In this document: positions 24,753-35,800 of the stretch, one piece after another | Layout of the letters: each line of letters starts with the position of its first letter | Numbering within the stretch: the stretch's first letter is position 1 | Source of the DNA: Iris pallida | Lineage: Eukaryota > Streptophyta > Magnoliopsida > Asparagales > Iridaceae | Reading direction: 5' to 3' | NCBI GenBank assembly: GCA_029216955.1 | Contig: JANAVB010042336.1 | Span: forward strand, 1 to 64,000 | Length of the DNA: 64,000 bases | Notes under the pieces: generated by a model | Seen by the model: only the letters and a program-made list of their open reading frames with translations | The model's database searches: none | What the model was told of the DNA's origin: nothing | Program-made: the position numbers and the translations under genes

Positions 24753-25388
24753 CAAGGTTGTAAAAATTGCTAGTCGGCCGCGCTAGTCGGTTTGTGGGGA
24801 CTACGGATTAATCGGACTACTCGAGGACTAGTCGGGGACTAGTCGGTTTAGAATTTTTAATGAATATATATGTAATATGTTATAAAATTTTTTAAAAAAT
24901 AATATGTTAATTGTTGAACTTTTAATTATTGCAGTGCATTTTCTTATTCATTTTGCACAAATTTCTATTTCGATAAATCTTTAAATAATATGTTAACAAC
25001 TTACTATTTTGCACGGAGAGTTACAGCCGCAGTAGCAAGCAAAAGCAAAAAAAAAGTAACATGCAAAAATTAAAAAAAGAGCCACAACAACAGTAGCAAA
25101 GAGATAACAAAGAAAAAATACAAATAAAAAAAGAGTAGGTTAGTCACTTTTTTCAAAAATAGAAAAAGACAGCAATAAAGTAAAGAGTCGACGGCGACTG
25201 CCTTGATGAAGTCGACGGCAGCCCAGACTAGTACCAATTTAGCCAATTTTTGGATGGACTAGCCCCTAATCGAGTCGACGGTTGCCGACAAGTGACTAGT
25301 CGGGGACTAGCCCCTAGTCGAGTCGGCGGCGGCCGACTAGCGACTAGTAGGGGACTAGTCGGCCGCCTAGAGGGATTTTTACAACATG
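24753..25388. mobile_element. TIR element rich in CTAGTCGG words (636 bp)
   Basis: Ends CAAGGTTGTAAAAAT and, inverted at the right, CATGTTGTAAAAAT. Flanked on both sides by AGTGAC (24747-24752 and 25389-25394), a possible target duplication of 6 bp or a decayed 8-bp one. Subterminal regions repeat CTAGTCGG, GGCCGACTAG and GGGGACTAG. No coding capacity. Probably a hAT-type MITE, but the superfamily is not certain. Confidence 0.65.
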
Positions 25389-26087
25389 AGTGACATCACT
25401 TGTATTACAACATGTTGAAAGTGTCACTTTCACACTTTTAAGATGTTAGAGATGTGAAGTGGGAGGGGGAGACCGAAACACGTTCCGGGATCGATTTAGT
25501 CAAATTTGGATTTGGGTCGGCTCATGTTCTATTAAAGCTCGAGATCATGCTTGACCCACCTAGAGAATATGCCCGACTAGGTTTGCTCCCCCCAGATCCA
25601 TGCCCGACCCGACCCGATCGTCCAATCGGATAGAACCAGATTTTCTCCTTCAGGATCGGTCAACAGATCGGTCAAGTCCCGCCCAAATCCATTATATACG
25701 TATATAATTTCTTTTGTTTTATTATTTCTAAAAATAAGTTAAATTTAAAAAATTAAATTGGGCCTACTCGGACTCGGCCCGACTAAACCCGAGTTATGGG
25801 TTGGTCTGGGTTTGAGTTTGGATTTACAACCCGGCCTAACACAGACCGGTGTTCTTGACCGGGCTGGCCAAGCTCAGCTCGAATCCAGCCAAACCCGGAT
25901 CAAGTCGATCTGGGCCTGTCCAAATGACATTTTGATCCCACCCACATAGTTACACGCAGGTGATCAAAATCAAACGATAAAGAATTTTAGTATTTTTAAT
26001 ATATTGTAGTGAAATATTCGAATATCACATACCTATATCTAGACCCAACTCTGACCTTTTGTGAGAGTATAAGACAAGCGCTATTTA
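25389..26087. other. Intergenic, degenerate GC-word repeats
   Basis: The left part resembles the distal end of the MITE at 28534-29499 (GTGTCACTTTCACACTTT). The middle (25500-25930) has CCCGACCCGACC and GGGCCTG words like the hAT MITE subterminal regions, but no bounded element could be defined. Confidence 0.4.
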
Positions 26088-26095
26088 TAGAGAAT

Positions 26096-26445
26096 TAGGG
26101 GTGCAACTCGGACGGGTTGGGTCGGGTTTGAGGTCAATCAGAGCCCAATCCGATAGATCATAAGCCTAGCCCAAGTCCAAGTCCGACCCGACTTCGGGTT
26201 CAACATATGAAGCCCAAGACCAAGTCCAGAGGATTGGGTTGGGCTCGGGTCCATCGGGTTTATCGGACTCTAATATGATATTTGAAATAATTTTAAACAA
26301 AAGTAATATTAAATGCATAATCAAATAGCAATCAAGCCTCGATCATTACAAAAAAACTGAAATGAGATTTAGGACAAGAAATTGAAGAGTTCAGGTGAAA
26401 AAAATTATAGTCTAACTTTTTATTTAAGTAGCATAAACAATATAT

Positions 26446-26477
<32 letters not shown>

Positions 26478-26777
26478 AATATATATATATATATATGACC
26501 TCTAGCCTAGTGGTTAAGAGAGATGATGCGGCCCAAGTGGTCGAGAGTTCGAGCCTCAGTGGAGGCGAGTTCGCCACAAGTACCCATTGCTTCATATATA
26601 TATATATATATATATATATACCCAACACATGAACCCAAGCCCAACCCGATTTTTGATCGGGTTCAAATATTTTAAACCGAGTCCGAGCCCAAATCCGAAT
26701 ATCTTCAACCCTAACCCAACCCATTAACGGGTTTACCCGATCGAGTTCGAATTTAGCCCGTCTGAATTGCACCCCTA
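26096..26777. mobile_element. hAT MITE (682 bp)
   Basis: Begins TAGGGGTGCAACTCGGACGG and ends with the inverse of TAGGGGTGCAATTCAGACGG. The exact 8-bp duplication TAGAGAAT is at 26088-26095 and 26778-26785. Contains two (AT)n tracts with a tRNA-like segment between them (26497-26593) holding A-box-like TAGCCTAGTGGTTAAG and B-box-like GAGAGTTCGAGCC. No transposase. Confidence 0.93.
26497..26593 (+). repeat. tRNA-derived SINE-like segment inside a MITE
   Basis: About 97 bp with pol III A- and B-box-like words at tRNA-like spacing, flanked on both sides by (AT)n. It may be a short SINE that landed in the MITE, or part of the MITE family. It lacks a complete tRNA cloverleaf and is not a tRNA gene. 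Confidence 0.45.
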
Positions 26778-26874
26778 TAGAGAATTCAGACCCGACACAA
26801 ACCACACCCGAAGCTGTGGTACGATTCAGATCCAGAAGAAAGGCGCAAGACTGTTAAGTGTCTTATAATTGTTA

Positions 26875-27298
26875 GAGCATCTCCAACCCTATTGTCTTGT
26901 TTTGTGTTGTGAATCCTAGGTGGCATGAGGCACAAGACAATCTTGTATAGGTGGCAATGTTATATTCACAAATGACAATGGGTTTAAAAAGTCATCTCCA
27001 ATGCAAAAGTATTGAGAAGGCAATACAAATATTTTTTTACAACTTCCAAGACAACTTTTACTCTTTTACTTTTTTATAAATATTTTTATTCACAAATGAT
27101 GATGTGGACATAAAGACATTGTGAAGTGCATTGTCTAGATCTAGACAACCAACTTCACATTGTCTTTGCCATGTCATTGCCATGTCAACTCCACACTTTA
27201 TTTCACATTTGCATTGGAGAAGTACTTTTGAAAAAAATGGTTGTCATTCTTATGTGGCAACCATTTTTTTCAAACTCACAATAGGGTTGGAGATGCTC
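26875..27298. mobile_element. PIF/Harbinger (Tourist) MITE (424 bp)
   Basis: Perfect 20-bp terminal inverted repeats beginning GAGCATCTCCAACCCTATTG, flanked by the 3-bp duplication TTA at 26872-26874 and 27299-27301. Both are diagnostic of Tourist-type elements. No ORF of note. Confidence 0.92.
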
Positions 27299-27687
27299 TT
27301 AGAATTTTTTTTTAAAGCTTCAATGTCTAACTGGAGAAAACCTATATCTTTATTCCACCTGTACTTGGGGCCGCTCAACAAGCGAACCACTTGATACTTG
27401 GCTCGACTCAAGCAGCTTCAAACTTAGCACGACATGTTCATGAACATAGTGGTTAGTACATAATTCCTTTATAAATCCAAGTACATTGACTCGACTCTTT
27501 TCAGGCTTTAACAAAGGGACTTATTAACGAACACCTAGAACATGGGTTAATGCGACTTTTCAAATCTTTAAATCTTTTCCAAATACGTCGTTTCAAGCTT
27601 TTTAAATCTTTTCTAACCTTAACAAGATGAAACCTTTTCAAATCTTTTAAAGCTGCTTTGTTATGATACACAATTTTTTGTTTTTTT

Positions 27688-28231
27688 CTCACTACTAACA
27701 AATGCTGATGTGGCGGAGAGAGATAATAAAGTTTACAGGTTTAGATGGTCAACAATTTTTGTAAAATATTCTTTAAACATTTCTCTTATGTTAATTTGCT
27801 CCCAAATTTTTTGGGTGATGACATCTCCCATTATGTGGCATCTGACATAGGAAGTGACATGACAGCTGACATGTCATGTTTTAACCCAAAAAATTAATTA
27901 CCTAAAAAATTTATTGTTAATGTTAATGCTAATGCTAATTTTAATTTAATGTTATATTAATTTTAATGTTAATGTTAAAATTAATACTAATACTAATTAA
28001 TGTTAATATTAATATTAATATTCATGTTAATTTGAAGTTAATATTAATTTTAATGTTAATGTTAATGCTAATTTTAATTTAATGTTAATATTAATTTTAA
28101 TATTAATATTAATGTTAATTCTAATATTAATGTTAATTTTTATTAATATTAATGTTAATGTTAATGTTAACCAGCTAAACCTGTAAACTTGATTACCTCT
28201 CTCCGCCACATCAGCATTTGCTAGTAGTGAG
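27688..28231. mobile_element. Long-TIR element filled with TTAATG repeats
   Basis: Terminal inverted repeats of about 57 bp (27688-27744 and 28175-28231) start CTCACTACTA and differ at only a few positions. Between them is about 275 bp of TTAATG/TTAATA simple sequence (27900-28174). No clear target-site duplication is visible, so superfamily assignment is open; Mutator-like is possible from the TIR length. Confidence 0.75.
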
Positions 28232-28533
28232 TTAATACTAAGCTATTCATACAACAATTTCGTTATATTAAGGAAAAACAAGTTTCAAGCAGACAAACAA
28301 GTCGAGGTATAGCTCGAGCTTGATTATCTTGTCAAGCTTAGCCAAGCCAAGCTTGAAATGTGATATTCATGGCAAGGCAAGTCGAGCCATAATGTATCAT
28401 TAACTAACCAAGCAAGCCAAGCTAATTGCATCATTATCTTAACAAAGTCAAACTTGAACCTCCCCTTGTCTGGCTTGTTCGACTCGTTGTGCAGTCGATC
28501 TACCTATACACCTACTTCAAATATTTCCTCTAA

Positions 28534-29155
28534 GGGGCTGTTTGGTTCGCGGAGAGTGGAGTGAAAGTGGCACTTTCACATGAAAGTGATCGATCAGTTT
28601 AGCACTTGCAGCGTTTGGTTCGCCGCAACAACTGAGCGGTAAGTGTCACATCGCGGAAGGTGGGCAGTAACTCCTCTTTGGTTTTTTTCAAAGATCAGTT
28701 GCAGCCAAAAATGGGTGAAAGTGAGAGGGGAGTGGGCTGCAAGTGGTGAACGGAAGAGGCAGTGGAGGCAGCGGAGTGGGAGGAGGAGGAGGAGGCGGTG
28801 GAGGAGGAGGAGGAGGAGGAGGAGAAGGCAGTGGAGGAGGAGGAGGAGGCAGTGGAGGTGGTGGTGGAGGAGGAGGCGGAGGGGAGGCGGTGGAGGAGGA
28901 GGAGGAGGAGGCGGCGGTGGAGGAGGAGGAGGCGGAGGAGAAGGCAGTGGAGGAGGAGGAGGAGGCAGTGGAGGTGGTGGTGGAGGAGGAGGAGGAGACG
29001 GTGGAGGAGGAGGAGGAGGAGGAGGTGGAGGCGGCGGTGGAGGAGGCGATGGAGGAGGAGGAGGAGGCGGGGAGGAGGAGAGGCGAGGAGGCGGTGGAGG
29101 AGGAGGCGGTGGAGGAGGAGGAGGAGGCTGCCACTTGTGGTAAAAAAAAAATCTG

Positions 29156-29194
<39 letters not shown>

Positions 29195-29499
29195 ATATAT
29201 ATTGGTTTATTTTAGAATTAATTAATTTGTGGTATTTTTTTTTTGTTTAATTATGATAAATAATTTAATTATTGGGGGGTAACCATACCTAGGTTTACCA
29301 CATCTCCAAAAAAACTTCCACTTTCTACTTACATAACTATCCAAACACGAAACCAATTTTTTTCCCACTTGTAGCAGAAAAAAATATTCTATCCAAACAC
29401 ATTTTGGAAAGTGCCACTTGCTGCAAGTCCACGAAAACTCAACTTGCTGCAAGTGCCACTTTCACACTTTCAAAGAGTTACATCTATCCAAACAGCCCT
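28534..29499. mobile_element. Tourist-like MITE expanded by GGN repeats
   Basis: Starts GGGGCTGTTTGGTTCGCGG and ends with the inverse of AGGGCTGTTTGG. Flanked by TAA at 28531-28533 and 29500-29502, the expected 3-bp duplication. The interior is swollen by a GGN tract of about 375 bp (28755-29130) and a (GA)n tract (29158-29186). The long glycine, arginine or glutamate ORFs here are artefacts of the triplet repeat. Confidence 0.8.
28755..29130. repeat. (GGA/GGC/GGT)n triplet tract
   Basis: About 125 GGN triplets with few interruptions. All plus-strand frames are open over most of it. Strong purine asymmetry and G-runs make it a G-quadruplex candidate and an assembly hazard. Confidence 0.9.
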
Positions 29500-29502
29500 T
29501 AA

Positions 29503-30818
29503 CAGGTATACCCAGCAACATAACCTACTAAGATAAAACAATCCTCCATCTCACCTAATGAATAATTAGAAATTGTTTTCAATAGAATTTGTTGTCACAA
29601 ATTCCATTGTCTCGTATTAATAAATGGAAAGTTAGGTAAGTTGTACATAGGACTCGTTCGTTGGAATAAGTCACTTAATATTGACATGTTTATGCATAGT
29701 TTGGGTTGTTCTTGGTTTTGAAAAATGACAGCAAAAGCAGCTTTTGACAACAGATTCATAACTTCTTCCCTAAAATTGAACTTACTTTCCAAAAATATTT
29801 TAATAAGCAGTTGTTACAAAATAACTTCAGGAACTACTTCTAAAAAAAAAGAGGTAGCCATGATAAGCAATTCCAAATCAGGCCTCAAGTTCGTTCGTTA
29901 GTTTCCAATCTATAGAAAAAATTCACGTGAGTGGTTTGAATCCCTCTTTTTTCCATTCAGACATAAATTTATAAACATAAAAATTTCTACAGAATAATAT
30001 TTTCTAATATATTACTATAGAAAAAGAAGTCTAGGGAAATTGTAGAGGGGAGGGGCAAACGTTCCGCCATTAACTTTGACAAATGTTTGTCTACTAAAAT
30101 TCCACCAAACGAACCAGCAAAAATTTGACAAATTATGCCAGTTTTTCTGACGGATTTTTGAACTAAAAAATTACACCAAACAACCGTTAGGGCTATGGTT
30201 TTTAGTTAAGGTTAGGGCTTTTTCATGGTTAGGGTTTTATAGGATTAGATTAGGGTTTTTTTTAGCGTTAGGGTTATGTAACCTCTATAATTCAAAATTT
30301 CAATTTTAGTAAATTTTATAGAACTTCTAAATAATTTTTCGAATATAATTAAATTCCTAAATTCTATTTTTGGGATCTTCTCGAATTATTAAGTAGAAAA
30401 TCCAATTCACGAGAAAGAAATTCAAGGCACTCCCTAACTAATAAGTTCTAAGCTTAGTTAGTAATGATCTGATTGAACTAGTAAATAAATAATTAACTTC
30501 TAGAAGATTATTTGGATTCAATTTAATCATAACAAATAGAGGAATTAAAGGAAAAGAATTTAGTCGTCTGAATTAAGCTTCTAACTAGTTTTCCTCCAAC
30601 GAAAATTTATAGGAAGGTCCCTATCTCTTCCTTAGCTTCTAGAAGAAAAATGCAAACTTTTAATCCGTATAATTTAGGATCTTATTCACTAACTTTTTGG
30701 AGGGAAAATAATTTATTTAAAAAGAAATTGAAATCAAACACTATTTGCAAATATAAGTTTGATTGTGCAAATAATGAATTGTTAAAAACTTATATACTAC
30801 TAAAGCAGTAAAATCAAA
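29503..30818. other. Intergenic DNA, no gene seen
   Basis: AT-rich, without long ORFs. A short patch at about 30185-30285 has several TTAGGG/TTTAGGG-like words, too irregular to call an interstitial telomere array. Confidence 0.5.
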
Positions 30819-31520
30819 TCATTTTTCTGATATCCAATCTTTCTTCCGACTAATTTTCGATCGAGACTGGGAGAATCTCGACCATGGTCTGACAGTGTTG
30901 GACGTGTTCCGATTATTCGGTAATTGACACGTGTTAGAATAGGAAGCAGCAACTTCATGCCGTTTTCCTAAACTAATTTTCAACTTTTTGGAAGTGTCAT
31001 ATAATCTAGTATAGTCAGATGTGAGTAATTCTAATCTGACCTGTGCACACTGGAGACTCTTTCTCTCCTTAGGTAGGTCTTCCTTTAACTGGATAATAGT
31101 TTGGTCTTTTTCTTCGGATAGCTTAACAGTCTCGTGTAATAACAACTTAATAGATGAAAGCTCACCAGACTCATTTGAAGAGTCATTATCTCTAACATGA
31201 TCTAGTAGGTCGGTAAGTCTTCCTATTTCACCTTTGTACTCTTTGAGTACCTTCTTAGAGGTTTTATATTTACTACGCAGTTTTCTGTAATTATCTAACA
31301 GTTCACTGAAAGCCTCTCCTAGTTGCTCAAAGGTGAAATCATCATAAGGATCAAATAGAGGATTAGTGATTACCTGATCGCAAGCCATCAAGCACACATT
31401 TGCAGCGTCATCTGATTGTTCATCTTCTGAGTCGCTGGCTTCACTTTCATGCCATATGCTTGTGTTGGCGTACTTTCTTGATGTAGATTTCTTCAGATAG
31501 CCTTTGTCATATTTGCTATT
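30819..31520 (-). pseudogene. Ty1/copia gag remnant, C-terminal part
   Basis: Minus-strand frame reading on from the zinc-knuckle piece at 59402-59857, from which it was separated by insertion of the Tat element. It contains the acidic stretch SDSEDEQSDDAA, then VCLMACDQV, and a charged helical region (about 30840-31390) typical of the linker after gag in UBN2-type copia elements. It stops at 30819-30821, and protease and pol are not recognisable beyond it. The copy of the target duplication CTATT at 31516-31520 belongs to this layer. Confidence 0.7.
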
Positions 31521-32554
31521 TGTTTTCCATAAATAAATTCACTTTATTTATTGTGTTTCTGGGAAAATACAACTTTAGGAATTCGATCTAGAAGACGATC
31601 GCTTTATCCCTTGGACGATACGAAGAAGAAAAGCTCTCAAGAATTCGACAGCAATTTAGATAGCTATGTATCTGTACAATGAATGAGAAAAAAACTCTAT
31701 TTATAGAGTCAAAAATAACTGAAAAGATAACTGTCTTCACAACCTGTGCACAGTTGAAAATCACGCAGGATTTAACATATGCAAGGTTATGAGCAGTTAC
31801 TGGACGTGGCCTGTAACTGTTGGACACATGGCAATCGTGCATGAGTCGTGTGCAAGTTACAGGACACGCAGGTGAGAGATCGGTGGCATGGCTGCCACGT
31901 ACTCCAATTTGATGAAATCCACGCAGGCTTATTGAGGACGAAATCCACGCAGCCTTATGACAGAAAGCTTCAGAATCCACGCAGACTTGGGGTAGAAAGC
32001 TTCAAAATCCACGCAGACTTGGGACAGAAAGCTTCAAAATACACGCAGACTTGGGGCAGAAAGCTTCAAAATACACGCAAGCTTGAGGAAGGAACATAGA
32101 AGTTCAAAATACACGCAGACTTGAGTCAGAACTGCCAGCTGTCTTGATTCGACATGCCTCGACTGACACAAAATCTCTGACATTGATTGCCTTGTCAGTC
32201 GCATTAAATGACAATAAGCTCTTTTGGTACGCCAACTTGATGAAGGCTGAGTCTTGTGAAGAAGATTTCGAAAGTCACACAATAGTCGGCTGTGATCTCT
32301 CGAGTTTCGTGCATACGTGGCATACGAGGAGACATTCTTTGACTGTCGTGCTGTCAGTCATAATGACACTCTGACAAATGATGAGCTGTCTCTACGTATA
32401 TTTGAGGAAATAGTCTGGTAGAACCCAGCGTAACTTTTAAACATTGTCTTGATCAACTCAGCGTGACTTTTAGACTTTGTCCTGATCAACTCAGCGTGAC
32501 TTTTAGACTTTGTCCTGATCAACTCAGCGTGACTTTCATTTTTTTAGGCCTACA
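31521..32554 (-). repeat. Tat 3' LTR (1034 bp)
   Basis: On the minus strand it reads TGTAGGCC...GAAAACA. Contains a 33-bp tandem (three copies at 32451, 32484 and 32517, core CAACTCAGCGTGACTTTTAG) and a 32-bp tandem of ACGCAGACTTGGGG units at about 31974-32085. It differs from the 5' LTR at a few percent of positions by eye. Confidence 0.92.
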
Positions 32555-32555
32555 A

Positions 32556-32568
32556 AACCCCCTTCAAA
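32556..32568 (-). promoter_or_regulatory. Tat polypurine tract
   Basis: The minus strand reads GAAGGGGGTTT immediately upstream of the 3' LTR start TGTAGGCC, the expected plus-strand primer site for reverse transcription. Confidence 0.65.
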
Positions 32569-32768
32569 GTTTTCAAAAAAATGATAAATTATTTCGAAAT
32601 ACTTTAAAATCGAGATGATAAAATGAATTTAGTCACGCTGAGATGACTTTAAAGAGAGATTTACTCCGAAATAATTGGACTGTTGGGATTCTGTGCAGTT
32701 AGGATCCCGTACAAATCTCCTAAATTGAGGCAAATAATGATGTTGCCGTTTGGAATTCTTCATGAGCC

Positions 32769-32776
32769 TATAAATA
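32769..32776 (+). promoter_or_regulatory. TATA box of the antisense PMD gene
   Basis: TATAAATA, 131 bp upstream of the ATG at 32900. The stretch between is CT/GA-rich leader sequence ending TCAGCAGCA before the ATG. It lies just inside the 3' LTR, so the antisense gene has a promoter outside the LTR proper. Confidence 0.6.
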
Positions 32777-32899
32777 AGCCATAAATCACTTCTTTCCTTC
32801 TTTACTTGCTTTAGAGAGAGAAAAATCCACAGAAGAGAAACTTCATCTTCCCCGACGAACTTCATCTTCCCCGATTTCTTCTTCCCCTTCTCAGCAGCA

Positions 32900-35800
32900 A
32901 TGGCTCCTAAGAAAACCGACGCTCAGGCCAAGGGGAAAGCTCCTGTGACTTCCTCGCGTGCCACCACCGACAGACTCCCTCGACGCGAAGTCACGTATCC
33001 TCCTATGCAGCGTAAGTGATGGATGGGGATACGAACTGTTGAAGATGACTTAATGAAGATGACTTTGATGAAGATGAACTCCACATAGAAATCTTAGGAT
33101 CTTCAGACAAATAATGAACTTCAGAAATATATCTCCCCTTCTTAGGGCAAAGGATATTAATAAAGTATGCCCCCTCTTTAGGGTCGGCCATACTTCACAT
33201 CTTCGTGTTTACGAAGCTCTGTGTTTCACGCAAATGAGCATGGCTCTCATGACTCCGCGTGATTTTTCATGTATTGGCAGGGATGTCAATATTTGAATTA
33301 TTCACGCAGCTTTCATGACTCTGCGTGATTTTTCACATGTTGGCAGAAATGTCAATGTTGAATTATTCACGCAGCTTCTGAGAGTCATCCTCTGGATAGA
33401 TTAGTCTTGATCTGTCAGCGTATTTTTGTCATTTTCACTTAAATGTGATTCTGGCAATGATGCGTGACTTTCATTCTAATCTGTCTGGACTTTGTGTGAA
33501 TTAATCACCTGTGTGAATAAATCATTCAGCGTGTCTTGATAGTATATCTGTCTGAAGTCTGCGTGACTTATGAAATTTCCTTCGAACACTGCTATACACG
33601 CATAAGACTCGTAGACATAGATTTTACTGAAACACATCTGACCTTGTCTTTTTTATTTTCTGTAGTGAACATCCGAAGTGAAGAGGCAGATTATGAAGGG
33701 CACTTGAGTTTTTTATTTAAACATGATTTATCTCATGTGCAATTTCCTCAGTTTGACCTTCCAGAAGCCAGACTGTCGTTGTTGACAAATCAAGACCATA
33801 CAACTCTACTCTGTCTGATGAATGGTCAACCCTTTCAGAGTCTTGATTTGGTGTCTCACAAGAAACCAGCATTTCTGTTCGGGGATGCCATAGCACAGAA
33901 GTCACAACCAAAGGGCATCAGAGAGAAGGTCTGCTTCTGTTTTGAAGGTGATGCAAAACAGCCCATGTACTGGCCGAAGGTTTCTAGGGGCTTATCTATC
34001 ATGATATTCATGCATGCCAGTTATCCCAGAAAGATGTCCTGGCACTTAACAGAATATCAGCAGGCAAAGGCGAGCCATATCATTTACAGGAAGGAGGGAT
34101 TCTTCAGTTCCCCAGAGAATCATGTATCCGTGTTTCGAGGTTTGAAGCCGGGATGTGTACCACCCGAAGACTTATCAATATTGATGCCATTCAGGATGCC
34201 TGTTTTCATAAATGAATTCATGGCAAACGAGAATGCATTCTACCCCACTGATTCGATGCCGAGGATGAACGGCTTAATGAATCAGGAGAACGTGAGGTGG
34301 AGGACTTTGGTCCATTGGGCTCTGGAGAAGTTTGAGAGTGAGCTGAAGATGACGCAATCGTCAATTCATCCTACGGTTTCAGACCCAACCCCTTTCTGTT
34401 CCTGGCCTTGGTTGAGAGGTATAACCACAGGACGGGGACATTTATGACTCCCAAAGGGGAGATGGGCTTTGCCCTTCATGAGATAGAATACATCTCGCAT
34501 CTGCCTTCAGGCACACTGCTGTATGAAGAGTATGTGCCTACGACAGAAGAGGTGAACTTTCTGTCGGAGAAGAATCCGGAGATGGTACACCTGTTTGAAG
34601 AGATGATGTGCCATTTTGGCACATGTGCTCTGTATTACAAGAGTTCTAAAGATGAAGCCGGCTGCTACATCCAGAAGTGGATGCCTTATCTTTTCATGAA
34701 TCGTGAAAAAGATGAGAAAAAGATAAACGAGAAGAGATGGTACCAAATTAACTCCTTCAAGCCTCTCTCTAAGAGTGAAATCATTTATCTACTAGAGAAG
34801 TATGACTGCAAGGATTTTACGATCGATGAAGACTGGTATGAGTTTAAAGCTGGAACCACCTTCAGCTCGTATGTGAGACAAAGTAGAAAGACTCTGTCAA
34901 AGAACGGTCATTTAGCCGGATTCCTATCTCTTTGGTTAAGAAGATTTGTCGTTCCTGGCTCCAGCTCTCTAGACAGAATACATAGAGGCATTATTTTTGC
35001 AGCAGTGCGCCTTATGTATAGTTATAAGATAGACTTATTATCAGCGATGACCTGTAGGCTGAACGCAGGTCTTCGGAATTTTGTAACCAATATGCTATCT
35101 AATCAGAGGAGGATGACCGATGAATTCCCGAGAATAGAGATGCCCTTCACATATCTATATGGTTGGCTTCTTCTCCATCATGACGGTCTGATACCTCCGG
35201 GAGCAGGAGGGAGTGGCAGTCTCTTTTTGGAGAAGTACTTTGGAGAAACTTTCTGGAAGGTTCACACTCTTCCAGAATGCAGAAATATTCTGAATCGAGC
35301 GTCACATTGGTCCATTCAATGTGTCCCTCCACCACTGGGTTATGAGAGCATGCCCTTGAATATGATAGACAGAGATAAAGGGAACATGCTAGATGATGTA
35401 GCCTTTCAGTGGTTGCAGAGAATCCGGCCCTCTCATCTGGTATACCGTCATGAAAAAATGACGTATCTGGAGCCGTATCTACCGAGCCGATTTGCCAGGC
35501 AATTCGGATATGACCAACTTCATGTTGGGAATGCCACCACCTGTCTTTCTGCTCGTGGAGGGCTTATTGACGGAGCTCGGGCCTGGAGATACTTCGCGGC
35601 TAGAGATACAAAAGTTGTATTCTCTATGCCTAATCCTTTATCCAGCACGGGGACGAAGATGTTTTACACATATGCTCGCTTCTATGTTTCGTCGAGCACC
35701 TTCATGCCGAGTTTCCATCTGAAGACTTTTGTTGCGGAAGACGACCCAAAGAGGTCGAAGAAGAAGATTGTTATTCAACGATTTTCTCCGGAACCTGAAG

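Noticed and set aside
26332..26805. 157-aa minus-strand ORF
   Set aside because: It reads through hAT MITE terminal repeats and (AT)n tracts (runs of Tyr-Ile).
28643..29250. Long overlapping ORFs of Gly, Arg, Glu or Ser/Ala on both strands
   Set aside because: They are translations of one GGN triplet tract in different frames. No start context, no domain, and they sit inside a MITE.
30185..30285. Interstitial telomere array
   Set aside because: TTAGGG-like words occur several times, but spacing and sequence are irregular.
31588..32374. ORFs of 76-130 aa on both strands with twins at 58434-59182
   Set aside because: They lie wholly in the Tat LTRs and follow their tandem repeats.
34330..34420. 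An extra short intron to explain the frame change in the PMD gene
   Set aside because: The only usable GT...AG pairs give introns of about 55-73 bp that would remove residues aligning with the PMD family. A 1-nt deletion near 34350 keeps them.
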